Of a stretch of DNA of 64,000 nucleotides, positions 48,350 through 59,400 are shown one piece after another. Where the stretch lies: assembly GCA_016858145.1 (NCBI GenBank), contig JAEHOE010000092.1, positions 124,001 through 188,000 on the forward strand. The letters are read 5' to 3'. The DNA is from Edaphochlamys debaryana (lineage: Eukaryota > Chlorophyta > Chlorophyceae > Chlamydomonadales). Under the pieces are notes generated by a model that saw nothing but the letters and a program-made list of their open reading frames with translations, was not told where the DNA came from and did not search any database. Each line of letters opens with the position of its first letter. The stretch's first letter is position 1. A program made the position numbers and the translations under genes.

Positions 48350-51300
48350 ATGCGCGTTTCATCAGTCAGTCTGGCGCTTCTCGCGCTGCCGGCGTTCATC
48401 GCCATCCTGCTGGTCGCCGGCACTGCTTACGGCCGCGCCACGCCACGTGCTCTGCTTCAAGCAGGTAAGCTGAGACGCGGGGTATGGCAGCATGCCGAGC
48501 CGCAAGCGGTTGCAGTTGTCGGGAGGCAGGGGGCGGGAACGGCGGGACACGGCGGGACGGAGGGGGCGGGTCTGACGCACGCTCGCATTGCTCTTTCCGC
48601 AGGTGGCGATACCGAAACCCCAGTTAACGCTGAGACGTGTGCCCAGCCTTCATGCGACAAGCCTTTTGTGGAGGCATGCTACGCGCAGGGTCTGCTGCGC
48701 CCGCGCAATCGTCGGCTGTCCACGACCGTCGCGGCCATGACTCGCCGCATGCTTGTCATCGGCACGGACCTGCCGTTTCCCACCACTGGTACAGTGCTTC
48801 CCGCAAACGACGACGGCTCAACCGGTATAATTGCACTGCCCTCAGCTTTCAACCTCTTTGGAAGCGAGAAGACCGAGCTCTGGGTTAACAACAATGGTGA
48901 GCTCATCGTGAGCCTGTGCAGTGCACGCGGTTGGGCAGAACCGGCGGGGCATACATGTTACTCGAATTGTCACTCGCTCGGCGTATGAAGCGTTCACGAC
49001 CGAGCGATGGATCGCCGATGAACACTGCATGCTCATGCGGGGCAATTCCGGTCTCACTCCTCGGACACTCTTAGCCCACGGGGGGCCAGGGGTGCGGGGA
49101 CGGCCCGTCGTCACGCGCCAGCCCCCGCACCGACCGCTGGCCCCCGCACCCCTGGCCCCCTGGGGTGGTCGCTACCCGGTGACTGCGCCGCTTCCCCGGG
49201 ACTGCATGCTGCTTGAATTTAAGCGGGCGATATGCTGTGCGCACGAAGATATATCGTTGTAATGACCCTTTGTGGTTCCTTGCGTTGCGGGCACCCAAAC
49301 CAGGTGGCGTGTCATTCACCTCAGCCGTGGGCAACTATACGCCCTACAACCTCATCACCAACAGCAACAACGGCCAGGGCATGTTCGTTGCATACTTTGG
49401 GTAAGAGAACCGACACTTCGGGCGGGAAGATGCTGGGGATTTGTATCCGAGGTATGACCCCTTGCAGTCCTCAGTATGCGGGACCCCAGAGGGGTGCACG
49501 GCAGCTGAACGCCTTTCAGCTTCCTAGTCATGCGTTCGTACGTGGTGCTTCACCTAAAGGCCTGCCCCCTTCCGTCTCTTCATGTACTCCTGCCTTCTTT
49601 GTCCGCAGGGACGTCGACACGCGTGATCCGGGCAGTGGACTCGTGACGTACTACTCGAGTACCGACGACACCCTCCTGGGCATCGCCGCTTCCATGATCG
49701 GTGGCAGCCCTGCTCTGAGTTGGATCTTCATCGCATCGTGAGTGCTAGCAGTGCAACCACGCAAGTGCAGCCACGCCCGATTCAACGTTCACAGGCCCTG
49801 CTCGGACGTTTGACACCCGCATGTGCCGTACGTGCAGGTACCCTAACGTGGGCTACTACTATTATAACATCACCAAGCTGAACAACTTCCAGGCAGGTGT
49901 CGTACGACAAGGGTGCACGCATTGATCTAGCAGCAGAGCTTTTGTTAAGCCAGCGCCTCTTTATCTTTTGGCGTCATCCCTTGCCCTGCCCACAGCTCAT
50001 GCTGGCCAGGGCCACCGACGGCAGGTCCTTCAACTGCTTCTTCTACCAGAGGCTGGAGTGGACCACGGGCGACGCCTCGAACGGCGTAGATGGCCTGGAC
50101 GGCTTCCCGGCACGCGCGGGCTACACGTGAGCAACTGAGCCGCGCGCCATGTCTCAGGCTTCGCGTGTTGTAGGTTGCCACGGCCCGCACGTGGCCCACT
50201 AGGCTGAACGAACTCCACCCACCCCGGACCACCCTGACCTGCAGGGACGGCGTCGGCCACGCCTACGAGCTCCCCGGCAGCGGCACCATGGATGTCCTCA
50301 ACCTGGCCTCGACCTCCAACGGCGGGCGCCTTCCTGGCCAGTGGTGCTACCAAGTCAATGGCGCCATCATTGACGCCTGCGCCACCGACAACGGAGGCTG
50401 CGACGCCCTGACCTCCTGCACCAACTCGGACAACGGACCCGTCTGCGGCCCCTGCCCCGAGCATTACACGGGCACCGGAGCGACCGGCTGCGTCCTCATC
50501 ACCGTCCCCACCTGCGCGACCAGCAACCCGTGCCAGAACGGCGGCAGGTGCGGCGGGCCTACCCAATGCACTTCGTCGCTTGAGGGCTTGATGCTTTGTG
50601 CGCTTTAAGCACAGGAATGCCTTTGTTATACATGCATGCCCTCTACGCCCTGACACCTACCCTGTCCCTGTTCCTGTCCCTGTCCCTGTCCCTGGTACGC
50701 AGCTGTGTGGACTCCGATACCGGCCCGACCTGCGACTGCTCGCTGACTTCGGACTTCACGGGCCAGAACTGCACGACGCAGATCGATGTAGGTCCCCTGC
50801 ATGATCGCTGGTAGATAGCGCACGGCAAGCATGCAAGCGTAGACACCCGGCCCCTGGCCCCGGCCCCCGGGGGTGGGGCTCAGGCTGTGGGGGTTAGTGG
50901 GTGCCGCCGCCACCCGCCCTACTTTGCCATGCATCCTGGTGTGCACTGTAGTGCACTCCTCACACTCCTACTTGCTATGCCTCAACTACCCACGCCGCTC
51001 CGTCACCTGCTTGCTTGCGTTTTGCTTGCCTCGTCACTTCCTCAGGACTGCTCCAGCACCCCCTGCCTGAACGGGGGCATCTGCGCCGACGGCCCCCGGA
51101 GCTACACCTGCGACTGCGCCGGGACCTCTGACTTTGTGGGCACAAACTGCGAGACCCGGATTGACGTGAGACGGCCGGGCCGCGCGCGGGCTGCCCCTGT
51201 ATGTCCAGCCATGCCAGCTGGGGGACGGGGTTGGCGGGTGGGATCAAGGTCCCGATGCTTTCGTAGATAGTCCGCTTTCCATGCGTTACTCCGTGTCCGA

Positions 51301-52691
51301 CTCCTGACCCCTGACCCCACCACCCACCGTACAGAACTGTGACCCCAACCCCTGCCAAAACGGCGGAACGTGCACCGACGGTGACCGCGCCTACACCTGC
51401 ACCTGCGCAAATGCCTGCTTCTCGGGTGCGGCGGGGCACATCGAGGGTGATAGATCCCTGGAACTGCTGACATCGCACAGGAATCATGCTGATGGATAGA
51501 GCGCCCACCTTGCTTGCACATCCAATTGCTGATTGTCTGCCTTCCCCGTGCAGGCACTACCTGTGGGACCCTCAATTTCGGCGGCTTCTTCCCGCCCGTC
51601 GCCAACATGCCTGGCGTCAACACCGTCAAAGCCGGCCAGGTCAGCGCGGGGCCGAGGCCATGTGCGGGCCAGATCTGCCCGGTGGAGATTGTGGCGGGCT
51701 GTGCATGATGCGCTCCTGTGAGCCTCGTTCCTGCCTTGCCATGCATGTGTGCCTTACTTTGTCCCCAGGCCGTGCCCGTCAAGTTCACCCTCGGCTGCGG
51801 AGACCTGGGCACCGCAATCTTTGCTTCGGGCTATCCGTCCTTCACACGTGCCGCATGCGACGGAACCAAGGATAACGTCGCTCCCGTCTCGACTGTCAAC
51901 CCTGGATCCAGCTCGCTGTCGTACGACGCCACCTCTCGCCAGTACAACTATGTGAGTGTCATCAGACATAACAAGTGATGCGGCTAAGAACGGCCAAATC
52001 GTCAGCACCAACTCGCGCAGTAGCTAGAGCCGGCCGAGGTTTCCGTAGAAGCGATCCGGTCCGGTCTGGCCTGTGGGCGTGCAGGGTGCGCGGGATGTGT
52101 GTCATGGGGCCACACACAAAGTTGATTCCCACACTCATCCCGCGACACCTGAACCTACATTTTGAGCATTGCTGCACTGTGACTTGAGAGGGGGACCTTA
52201 AATACCCGGCGCGAACTCCTATCAACACGCATCTTCACAAGTGCGGTTGTTAATGCTGTTATCCCTTCCGCGTGTCGACCTACACTTATGAAGCGCAAGC
52301 TCGGGTGTTCCGTCAACTTTGTACACAGCGTTTTGCGTTTCGCAAAATGAGGATGTTTCGCAATTGTTCTAAAGCTAAAGCTTGCTCTCACCAGCTTAGA
52401 CGGCGTCCGCTGTTGCTACTTGCCTTGTGCAATGCTTTCGCTTGATAGGATAGGCAACTGCAGCACTCTGTCGCGGCGGGTCGGCTTGTGACTTTAGGCA
52501 TCGACCCCGCGACCATCCTCCGCCCCCTGCAACCCCTGCACCCCTGAAGCTTTGCCTACTGAGTGCCATGTGGCCCACGTCCGCAGGTCTGGAAAACCCC
52601 CAGTGATGGAGCTGTGGGCACGTGCCAGGTGCTGACGGTGCGCTTCGTGGACGGCACTGAGCGCAGCGCGCTCTTCAAGTTTCGCAAGTGA
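48350..52691 (+). CDS. Secreted NIDO-EGF-PxKF domain protein
   Basis: Thirteen exons (48350-48464, 48603-48896, 49304-49400, 49609-49737, 49838-49892, 49996-50126, 50245-50547, 50703-50787, 51046-51165, 51335-51425, 51554-51639, 51769-51951, 52587-52691) close in phase to 597 aa. A signal peptide (about 1-28) is followed by [11 protein letters not shown]. Residues about 100-290 form a nidogen NIDO domain: [27 protein letters not shown], then [19 protein letters not shown] and ARAGYTDGVG. Three to four EGF-like units follow ([49 protein letters not shown]). The C terminus is a PxKF domain: [23 protein letters not shown], then [24 protein letters not shown] and EGF are matrix-adhesion modules, and PxKF is best known from bacterial secreted proteins. 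I infer an extracellular-matrix or adhesive protein. The donor after exon 5 appears to be GC. Confidence 0.9.
49081..49160. repeat. Perfect 19-bp inverted repeat in intron 2
   Basis: GGGGGCCAGGGGTGCGGGG at 49081-49099 is the exact reverse complement of 49142-49160, with a 42-nt loop. It lies in intron 2 (48897-49303) of the NIDO gene. Confidence 0.9.
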
Positions 52692-54394
52692 TGAGGCACG
52701 CGGGGATCCGCGCACATTCTAGGGAAAAGCCGGCCTCCAACTGCGTGCCGGACGGGGACTGGGCCACACAGCATTCTTTTTTGGCAAGTATAGTATCTAT
52801 CCTCTGGACTCAAGCAATGTATTGTGGTCAGATTGTGGTTGCCGTACATGGAGATAAATGCATGGGTGGATTGATGGATGGCGAGTCGTCGCCCCGATCT
52901 TGCATAAAGGCAAGAGATATATGTATAGCGACGGACTCCGTACGTTGAGAGGCTTTGCCTGAAGATGCTGTGATGCTGATGCTTGCACCCCTACTGTGCG
53001 CTCATAGATGCATTGTGCCTTGCGTGCCTTATGCGCTGTGCCGTGTTGTGCCTTTCTGGGCTCATGTATCATAGACCTGGCAGGGGCTGAGGATCATAAA
53101 TGCACTTCATTGCTTAAAGGATGGCGTGTATTTCCGGTCAGCACACGCGGGATCTGTCCGCATGCGAGGTCTGAAGGCCACCTAGTTCTTCACCCCGCAT
53201 CTAGTCATCACTTCCATTGAATTATAGTACATATGCGGCTCAAAGTCTCTCTTATTCTTTGAAACGGCGGCTAGCGGGAATAAGTTTGCATCCCATTGTT
53301 ATAAGCTCTGGCTTAGTTCCCGCTGATGCGGGGTTGCGGGGAGCAAGCTCGCTTGCCGTTTAGAACGGCCCCGCCGCGGCCATGTCAGGATTGGGGTCGA
53401 AGGCATCTGGTGGTCACGGCGCGGGGGGGCCGAAGCCAGCCCCTGTGTGGTGGAAGGTCCGGTCCGTACCGGAACTGCAACAACTTTGAGCTGAGCCCCC
53501 GCGTACCAGCTTCCAAGGCAGGCGGCTGCCACTCTGCCAGCACATGGCCCAGACACCGTCCCTTGCGTGTGACACTCAACCTACACATTTGAGCAAGCCC
53601 TACACAGCCCCTGCGTGCTTGGCTGGGCCAGCCCTACCCCAAGCTCAACCGCATGTCGGTGACTGGCAGTCCGGAGCCAAGCGTGCCATCGTGCACTGCG
53701 CTGCATTGCGCTTTGCTGCACCCCTCATGTCGGTAAACCGGGGAGGCTCGTGTCACCACCCACCCTGGAAGCCGGCCCCCCTTCCCCTGAAGGCCCCGCC
53801 TCCTCATCCCGGCACGTGGCCGTACAGGTGCTGCCCCGCCCTCTAGTTGCCTGTGCCTTGGGTGCAATGCTTTAGGCTTCCCACCCCAGCCTCTGCACCT
53901 GAGGGAGCAAGCGCTCACTGGTCCTCCCGGACGCGGTGTCGCGTGGCCTGTTCCCCCGCCGAGCCCTGCGTTCCCACCTGCCCCTCTGACCCTTCGGCTC
54001 GTTCCCACATCCCCTCCTCCGCCTCCCCCCGCTGCTGCTACGGTTACCGTACGTGGCCCGGGCTAGTGCCCTACCCTGCATCGGCCACCCCCAAGGGTTT
54101 CGCTGATGCAGCCACCGAGTCCCGGCCCCCTAGTCCCGGCACGGGGCCAGGTGGCCAGGGTAGACGTACCCTGGATCGCCCGCATTCCCGAACGCCCCTA
54201 GGTCTCCTCTGACGAAGCAGCCTCCGCGAGAGGACGCCCTCTCGAGAGCCTCCTAGTCACGGTACGTGGCCACAACCTGCCAGCACCTCCCCTCCCCCCT
54301 CATCCCCTTCCGCCCTTGCCTTCCTTCCACCCTTGCCCTCGTCCACCGCCGCCTCCGCCCCTGAAGAGTGAAGAACCCCCTCTCGGGGCGCCTC
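52692..54394. other. Intergenic: convergent 3' regions
   Basis: Between the 3' ends of the NIDO gene (plus) and the Cys-rich protein gene (minus). No gene seen. The right part holds copies of the last exon of the latter (see the repeat at 54233-54415). Confidence 0.5.
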
Positions 54395-54415
54395 CTAGTC
54401 CCGGTACGTGGCCAC
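54233..54415 (-). repeat. Duplicated 3' end of the Cys-rich protein gene
   Basis: About 40 nt ending in the stop codon (54374-54415) recurs at 54233-54273; the 26-nt core matches at 25 positions. A weaker copy sits near 54126-54150. Confidence 0.8.
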
Positions 54416-55538
54416 GTGGCCGCTGAACTCGCGCAGGCACGTGCCGCACGTGTACTCGTCGGCCTCCGAGTAGCCGTTGCCGGTGGGGAGGCCGAAGCAG
54501 AGGCTACCCATGAAGTACACCTTGCCGCCGCAGGGGCACTTGCTGGGGTGTGGAGTTGGAACAGGGGAGGGGCCAAGGGGAGTCAGGGAGAGGGGGCACG
54601 AGGTCTGTGAGTGGAGGAGTCATGGGTGCAGCAAAGTGGGGAGGGGGTTGGAGGCTGTCAAGGTGCTTGTGTGGTACGCCTGGCCGCCGCGGTGACAGGG
54701 CTCCTTCACAGCAGGTGGAGGGCCAGAAGGAGGGCCTGAGAGCCATGTGCCAATACACAGATAGACGGCGGTGGTCTCAGGGCAGGACGCTAAGACGGAG
54801 GGCCTGAGAGCCATGTGCCATGGGCCATGTTTCAGATAGACGGCGGTGGTCTCAGGGCAGGACGCTAAGACGGGGACTGGCAGCGCGTGTCTGGCCCCCC
54901 GGGCTGCCCCGCGCGCCCCCCTCCTCACGTGTGGTGCACTCCCTTCGCCTTCTCTCGGACCTCCTTCCGCTTCCCCTCCCTGATCATCTCCTGTATCCTG
55001 CGCCTTTGGCGGGGAGGGGAGGCGATAGGGGCGGAAGCGAGAGGGGGTGAAGTACGCTCAGGATGGGGAAAGGGGTGCGGAGGGGCAATGGCCGCAATGG
55101 CTCGCACTGCCCCTGCTGCCCACAGTTCGCAGCTCCGCGACTCCCGGCCTACCCCTCCTCCTCCTGCTCCTCTCGGATCTTCTCTGCGGGTCCAGCACGC
55201 GTCGCAGCAGAGCGAGCCGTGTTGGCAGTAAGGCAGGAAGGTGTGTGAGCGAAGGAGACAGGGGGGCTCTGAGGGGCGGCATGTCGGCACATGCGCGGGC
55301 TTAGGCGGCATGTCCGTCGCTCGGCAAGGACCTCACCGACTCGGGCGCGGTAGTCTGGCTGCAGGAAGTCCAGTAGCTCTTCTAACCCTTCGCCAGCACA
55401 GCGATAGTTGTCGCCCATGATAGTCCAAACATGGAAGCTCTGAAGCAAAACGTCTTGCTCCCCCGTCTTATCGAGCTGCGCAATCACCTGCCTAGCTATT
55501 TCTGCAACGGGCTTGCGCTTGGGGCTCCAGCCGGTCAT
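54395..55538 (-). CDS. Small Cys-rich (zinc-ribbon-like) protein, unknown function
   Basis: Four exons (55538-55337, 55183-55153, 55003-54929, 54542-54395) close in phase to 151 aa. The third exon may instead begin near 54997. Residues 1-67 (MTGWSPKRKPVAEIARQV and following) look globular and helical. A highly charged helix follows (EKIREEQEEEG, then IQEMIREGKRKEVREKAKG). The C terminus has KCPCGGKVYFMGSLC and YTCGTCLREFSGH, with CxC, C, CxxC and His that could bind one zinc. I do not recognise the family. Exon 2 is only 31 nt. The charged helix plus zinc-ribbon shape would suit a nucleic-acid or protein adaptor, but nothing here proves it. Confidence 0.65.
54731..54875. repeat. Tandem duplication in the last intron of the Cys-rich protein gene
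   Basis: A roughly 70-bp unit (AGATAGACGGCGGTGGTCTC, then GGCAGGACGCTAAGACGG) occurs at 54759 and 54835, with a shared AGGGCCTGAGAGCCATGTGC flank at 54731 and 54799. Confidence 0.8.
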
Positions 55539-56436
55539 TCTGAATTGGACAGGCGCGACCGTGCGACTGCTCGCGAGGCGAAACAGGCAGATGATTAGGA
55601 GTTCGCTGGGAAGCTTACAGTATATGGGCGGCTGTGTGTTCAGGTGGCAAGGGGAACGACTCTTCAGGGCGCTGCGGGCGCTACATACCCGCGCCAACCG
55701 CCGCCATTCCGCCGCGGGACCCGTCCACTTCCCACACGGTCGCACCGCCTCACATAAGCCATCCAACTCATCAGCCATCTCATAGACCCAAGCCTTCGGC
55801 CCGGGCCAGACCAGGCTGTGGCTCCGTGTGGCTCCACCAAAGACTCTCGCAATCGCCATCAACAACCATCAATCGTATATGACCCCTGGCACGACCGCGT
55901 CTACAGCACCACGCACGCGCCACGGTGCACTGGACCCCCGCCACGCACGGATGAGCATCCGGCCAGGCATGCAGGGGCATTCGCGCCACGGCGAATACAA
56001 TCCCGCCAACGCCCACTGCAACCGTACCCCCATGCACGGCCCCCCGGCCCCTCAGCAGCCCCAGAGGCAGCGAGTCCGTCCCTCAAGACAGGCCTGCGTG
56101 TTAGAGCATGTGTGCCTCCCGCCCGGTGTTGCTATCTTTCCTGGGCTTAGTCATCCGGTCCGGCGACTATCTCCTCCCTGGCGGCCCACGTAGTCCCCCC
56201 ACCTGCCCTCCGCCTGCCCTCCGCGCTCCCGCCCCATGAATCACGCTTGCGTGAGCCTTGCCTTCAGACTGCGGCTAACCCTGTAAAGAATTCTGATCTA
56301 CAACGAACATGCCTGCTGCTGAACTGCTCCAAGTAACACCCTCCCACACACATGCCGCCAACCCTACAAAGAATGCATGGATGCACATTGGAGCATCCTG
56401 CCGTACAATCTCAGCCCTCGACACCGTCATCCTCTG
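55539..56436. other. Intergenic: Cys-rich gene promoter and TIR-ankyrin 3' region
   Basis: Both flanking genes are on the minus strand. Nothing else is supported in this stretch. Confidence 0.5.
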
Positions 56437-59400
56437 TCAGCGCTTCCAGCCCTCCAGCAGTGCCGCCACCTCGGGATGGCCCCTCTGCTTGGCCAGGGCC
56501 AGGGGCGTCTTGCCCCACTGCGGGGGCGGGGGGAGGAGCCGGTACGTGTGGAAATTGGTGGATCGGGGTTGGAGTTGGGATGGGTTGCGGGTGGGAGATT
56601 GGCATGGCAGAGGCTGTCGGAAGCTACTGGAACGATGGAACGGACGTTGAACCGGAGCAAGGAGCGAGGCGAGCGGCTGTTGAGCAAGGGAGGGCACCAA
56701 GACTGCGTCGGATTGCTGGACCCACGCCCCTGCCCAACTGCCCCTGCCTCCCATGCCCTCATCTACGGCGCTCTTGTCCGCCCTATCCAACTCCCAACCA
56801 CCCCACCACCCACCACCAACGACCCCCAACGGCCTCCCAACCAACCCAACCGTCTCCCCACCCCACCTCGTCCACTGTGCCCTTGTCCGCCCCCGCCTCC
56901 AGCAGCGCCCGGGCCACCCCCGCCAGCCCCTTGTGGCAGGCGGCGTGGAGGGGCGTGAAGCCGTCCTGGGGGTGGAGGTAAGGGGGAGGGAGTAGGGGAG
57001 GGTAATGGGGGGCGTGGAGGGGCTTAAAGCCATCGGGGTTGAGGTAGGGGAAGCAGGAGGGCGGCGGGGATTGGCGGGGATAAGTTGAAATTTGGATAGG
57101 CATAGCCATGCGGGCCATGTTGTGCAAAGGGCTGAGTTTGCGTGTGGTCAGTTCACGCCGAGGTTCATGCTGGCACCCGGCAACCCCCTCCCCTCAGCCC
57201 GCTCACGTTGTCCCTTGCGGCGTGGTCCGCCCCCGCCCGCAGCAGCGCCGCCGCCATGTCGGTTGTGGTGGCGTGGTGCAGAGGGGTCTTGCCGGCCTGC
57301 GGAGGTGGGGTGGGAGGAGGGCGGGGGACGAGGCCGGGGCGGTTGGTTGAGCCAACAGACTTGCCCGCGGCAGGGCGTCAGAAGGACGTGGTCGGTTTGG
57401 GGTTGGCGATGCGGGCCAACCCCGCGGCAGCGCAGATCTCACAACCAGCGCCCAACGCACGTCAGCCATTGTACGGGTACCCCGACCCGAGCCAAGCAGC
57501 CATCAGCACAGCCTGCAGCCAAGCTCGACTCCCCCGCTGCACTCACGATGTCCCGGGCCCCCAGGTCCGCCCCCGCCCCCAGCAGCGCCTGTGCCACCTC
57601 CAGGTTGCCCCAGCGGCAGGCGGCCAGCAGGGGGGTGGCGCCGGTCTGTGTTGGGTTGGAGGGAGGAGGGGGTGGAGGAAGGGGATGGCGGGAGTATGTT
57701 TTTGAGCGGGAAACGACAAGGGGACGAGGGGGGAATACTGCGAGGACGTGACGCGACTGTGGCAATGTGTCCCGTGGCATCAGCGGCGACAGCAGGCGGT
57801 TGGCGCCGGTCTGGATGTGTGGGGGGAGGACGGGGTGGGGCGGGGTGGGAGTAGTCTGGGAATGGCGGGATGGCGGGATGACCGCCGCATGCCCTCCTCC
57901 TCCCCCCCACCTCCTTGTCCTTGGCCCCAGTGGCGGCCCCCGCCTGCAGCAGCGCCGCAGCCACCGCCCCCGACCCCGCGCAGTGGAGCGCAGAGCGCCC
58001 CGCCTGGAGGGAGGGAGGGAGGGAGGTGGGGTAGGGACATTGAGCGGTGCACACGGGAGGCCGAGGCACGCCATGCTTGCGCTAGTAATTCTGCAAGCTC
58101 CCCTCTGCAAAAGCCTGCATCCATGCCTCCTCAGGACCTCTGTCCAGGTGCCCCCTGCCCCTCGCCCTCACGTTGTCTGTGTCGCACGGGTCCCCCCCGC
58201 CCTTCAGCACAAGCTCAACCACCTCCGCCGCGCCGCTGCGGCAGGCGTCCAACAGGGGGGAGTCACCGGCCTGTGAGGGACGGTGAGAGGGGAGGGACAG
58301 CCAGGAGATCGGGGTTTGGCGACGGTCTGGAGGCCCGACGGAGACTGAAGGCCCCGCCCCGTCGCTGCACCGAAACACCGTCAGGATTGACCCGGTACGC
58401 AAACCCGCAGCAATGCCCTCTCCTCAAGCCAAACTCAGCAAGCAACCTCGGCCTGCTAGCCTGGAAGCCTCGCCGGTTCCTGCCCTTGCCTGCCCTGCCC
58501 CTGTTGGCCTTCCTCAAACCAAGTCTCCCGCCTCCTTCAACCCATTCCCATCCCTCCCCTATGACTCACGCTGGTCCGTGCCCCCGGGTCGGCCCCCGCC
58601 CGGAGCAGCAGCAGGGTCACCCCCCGGTGCCCCTTGGCGCACGCCACGTGCAGCGGGGTCTTGCCGTACTGCCGTACGTGACGTCACGTGCGCCGTCCGG
58701 GCAGGGGGGCGGGGAGGAGGCACTCCTCAGATCAATGGGAAGGGCATGGAGAAGCCTTCCAAACGGCGGCGTTGGAGCATGCCCTGACCGCCCTCTGTCC
58801 CGCCCTCTCGATCGCCCCTGGCCCTCGGCCCCCAGAGGCCCATGCTCCCACAAGCACGCGAAGCCATGAGACCCAGCCCCAGTCCCTATTCCGCTCGCCT
58901 CCCCCCATTCCCCGCCCACCCCCCGCTTCGTTCCTCCCTCACTCCCATGCTCCGAAAAACAACCCTGCCCCCCGCCCCCCCCCCTTGCCCGCTCACGCTG
59001 TCTTCCACGGTCGGGTCCGCCCCGCCCCTCAGCAGCGCCTCCACCACCCGCTCATCGCCCCCCTCGGCGGCCAGGGCCAGGGCGGTCTTGCCGGCCTGGG
59101 GGCGGAAGGGGGGTGGGGGAGAGCCGGGTGAGGCGGCGCTAGGCAGCAGGGTACAAGATTGGGGCGCGAGGCCCAGGCGGGATCAGGGACGGATGCGGTA
59201 AGATTCGTGCCCCGGCTTGACCAAATCTTCGCCCCCATTCATTATCCTGACGGCCTAACAGCCCTCCTCAGCCATCGATGCTCCCGCCTTCCCCCATCCC
59301 GGCCTTCCACGACCCTTTCACCGGCCCGCCCGTCACGTTGGGGCTGGACCCCCTCGCCGGCCGCCATTCCTTTTCATCCTCACGTCTAAAAGTGGATGCC

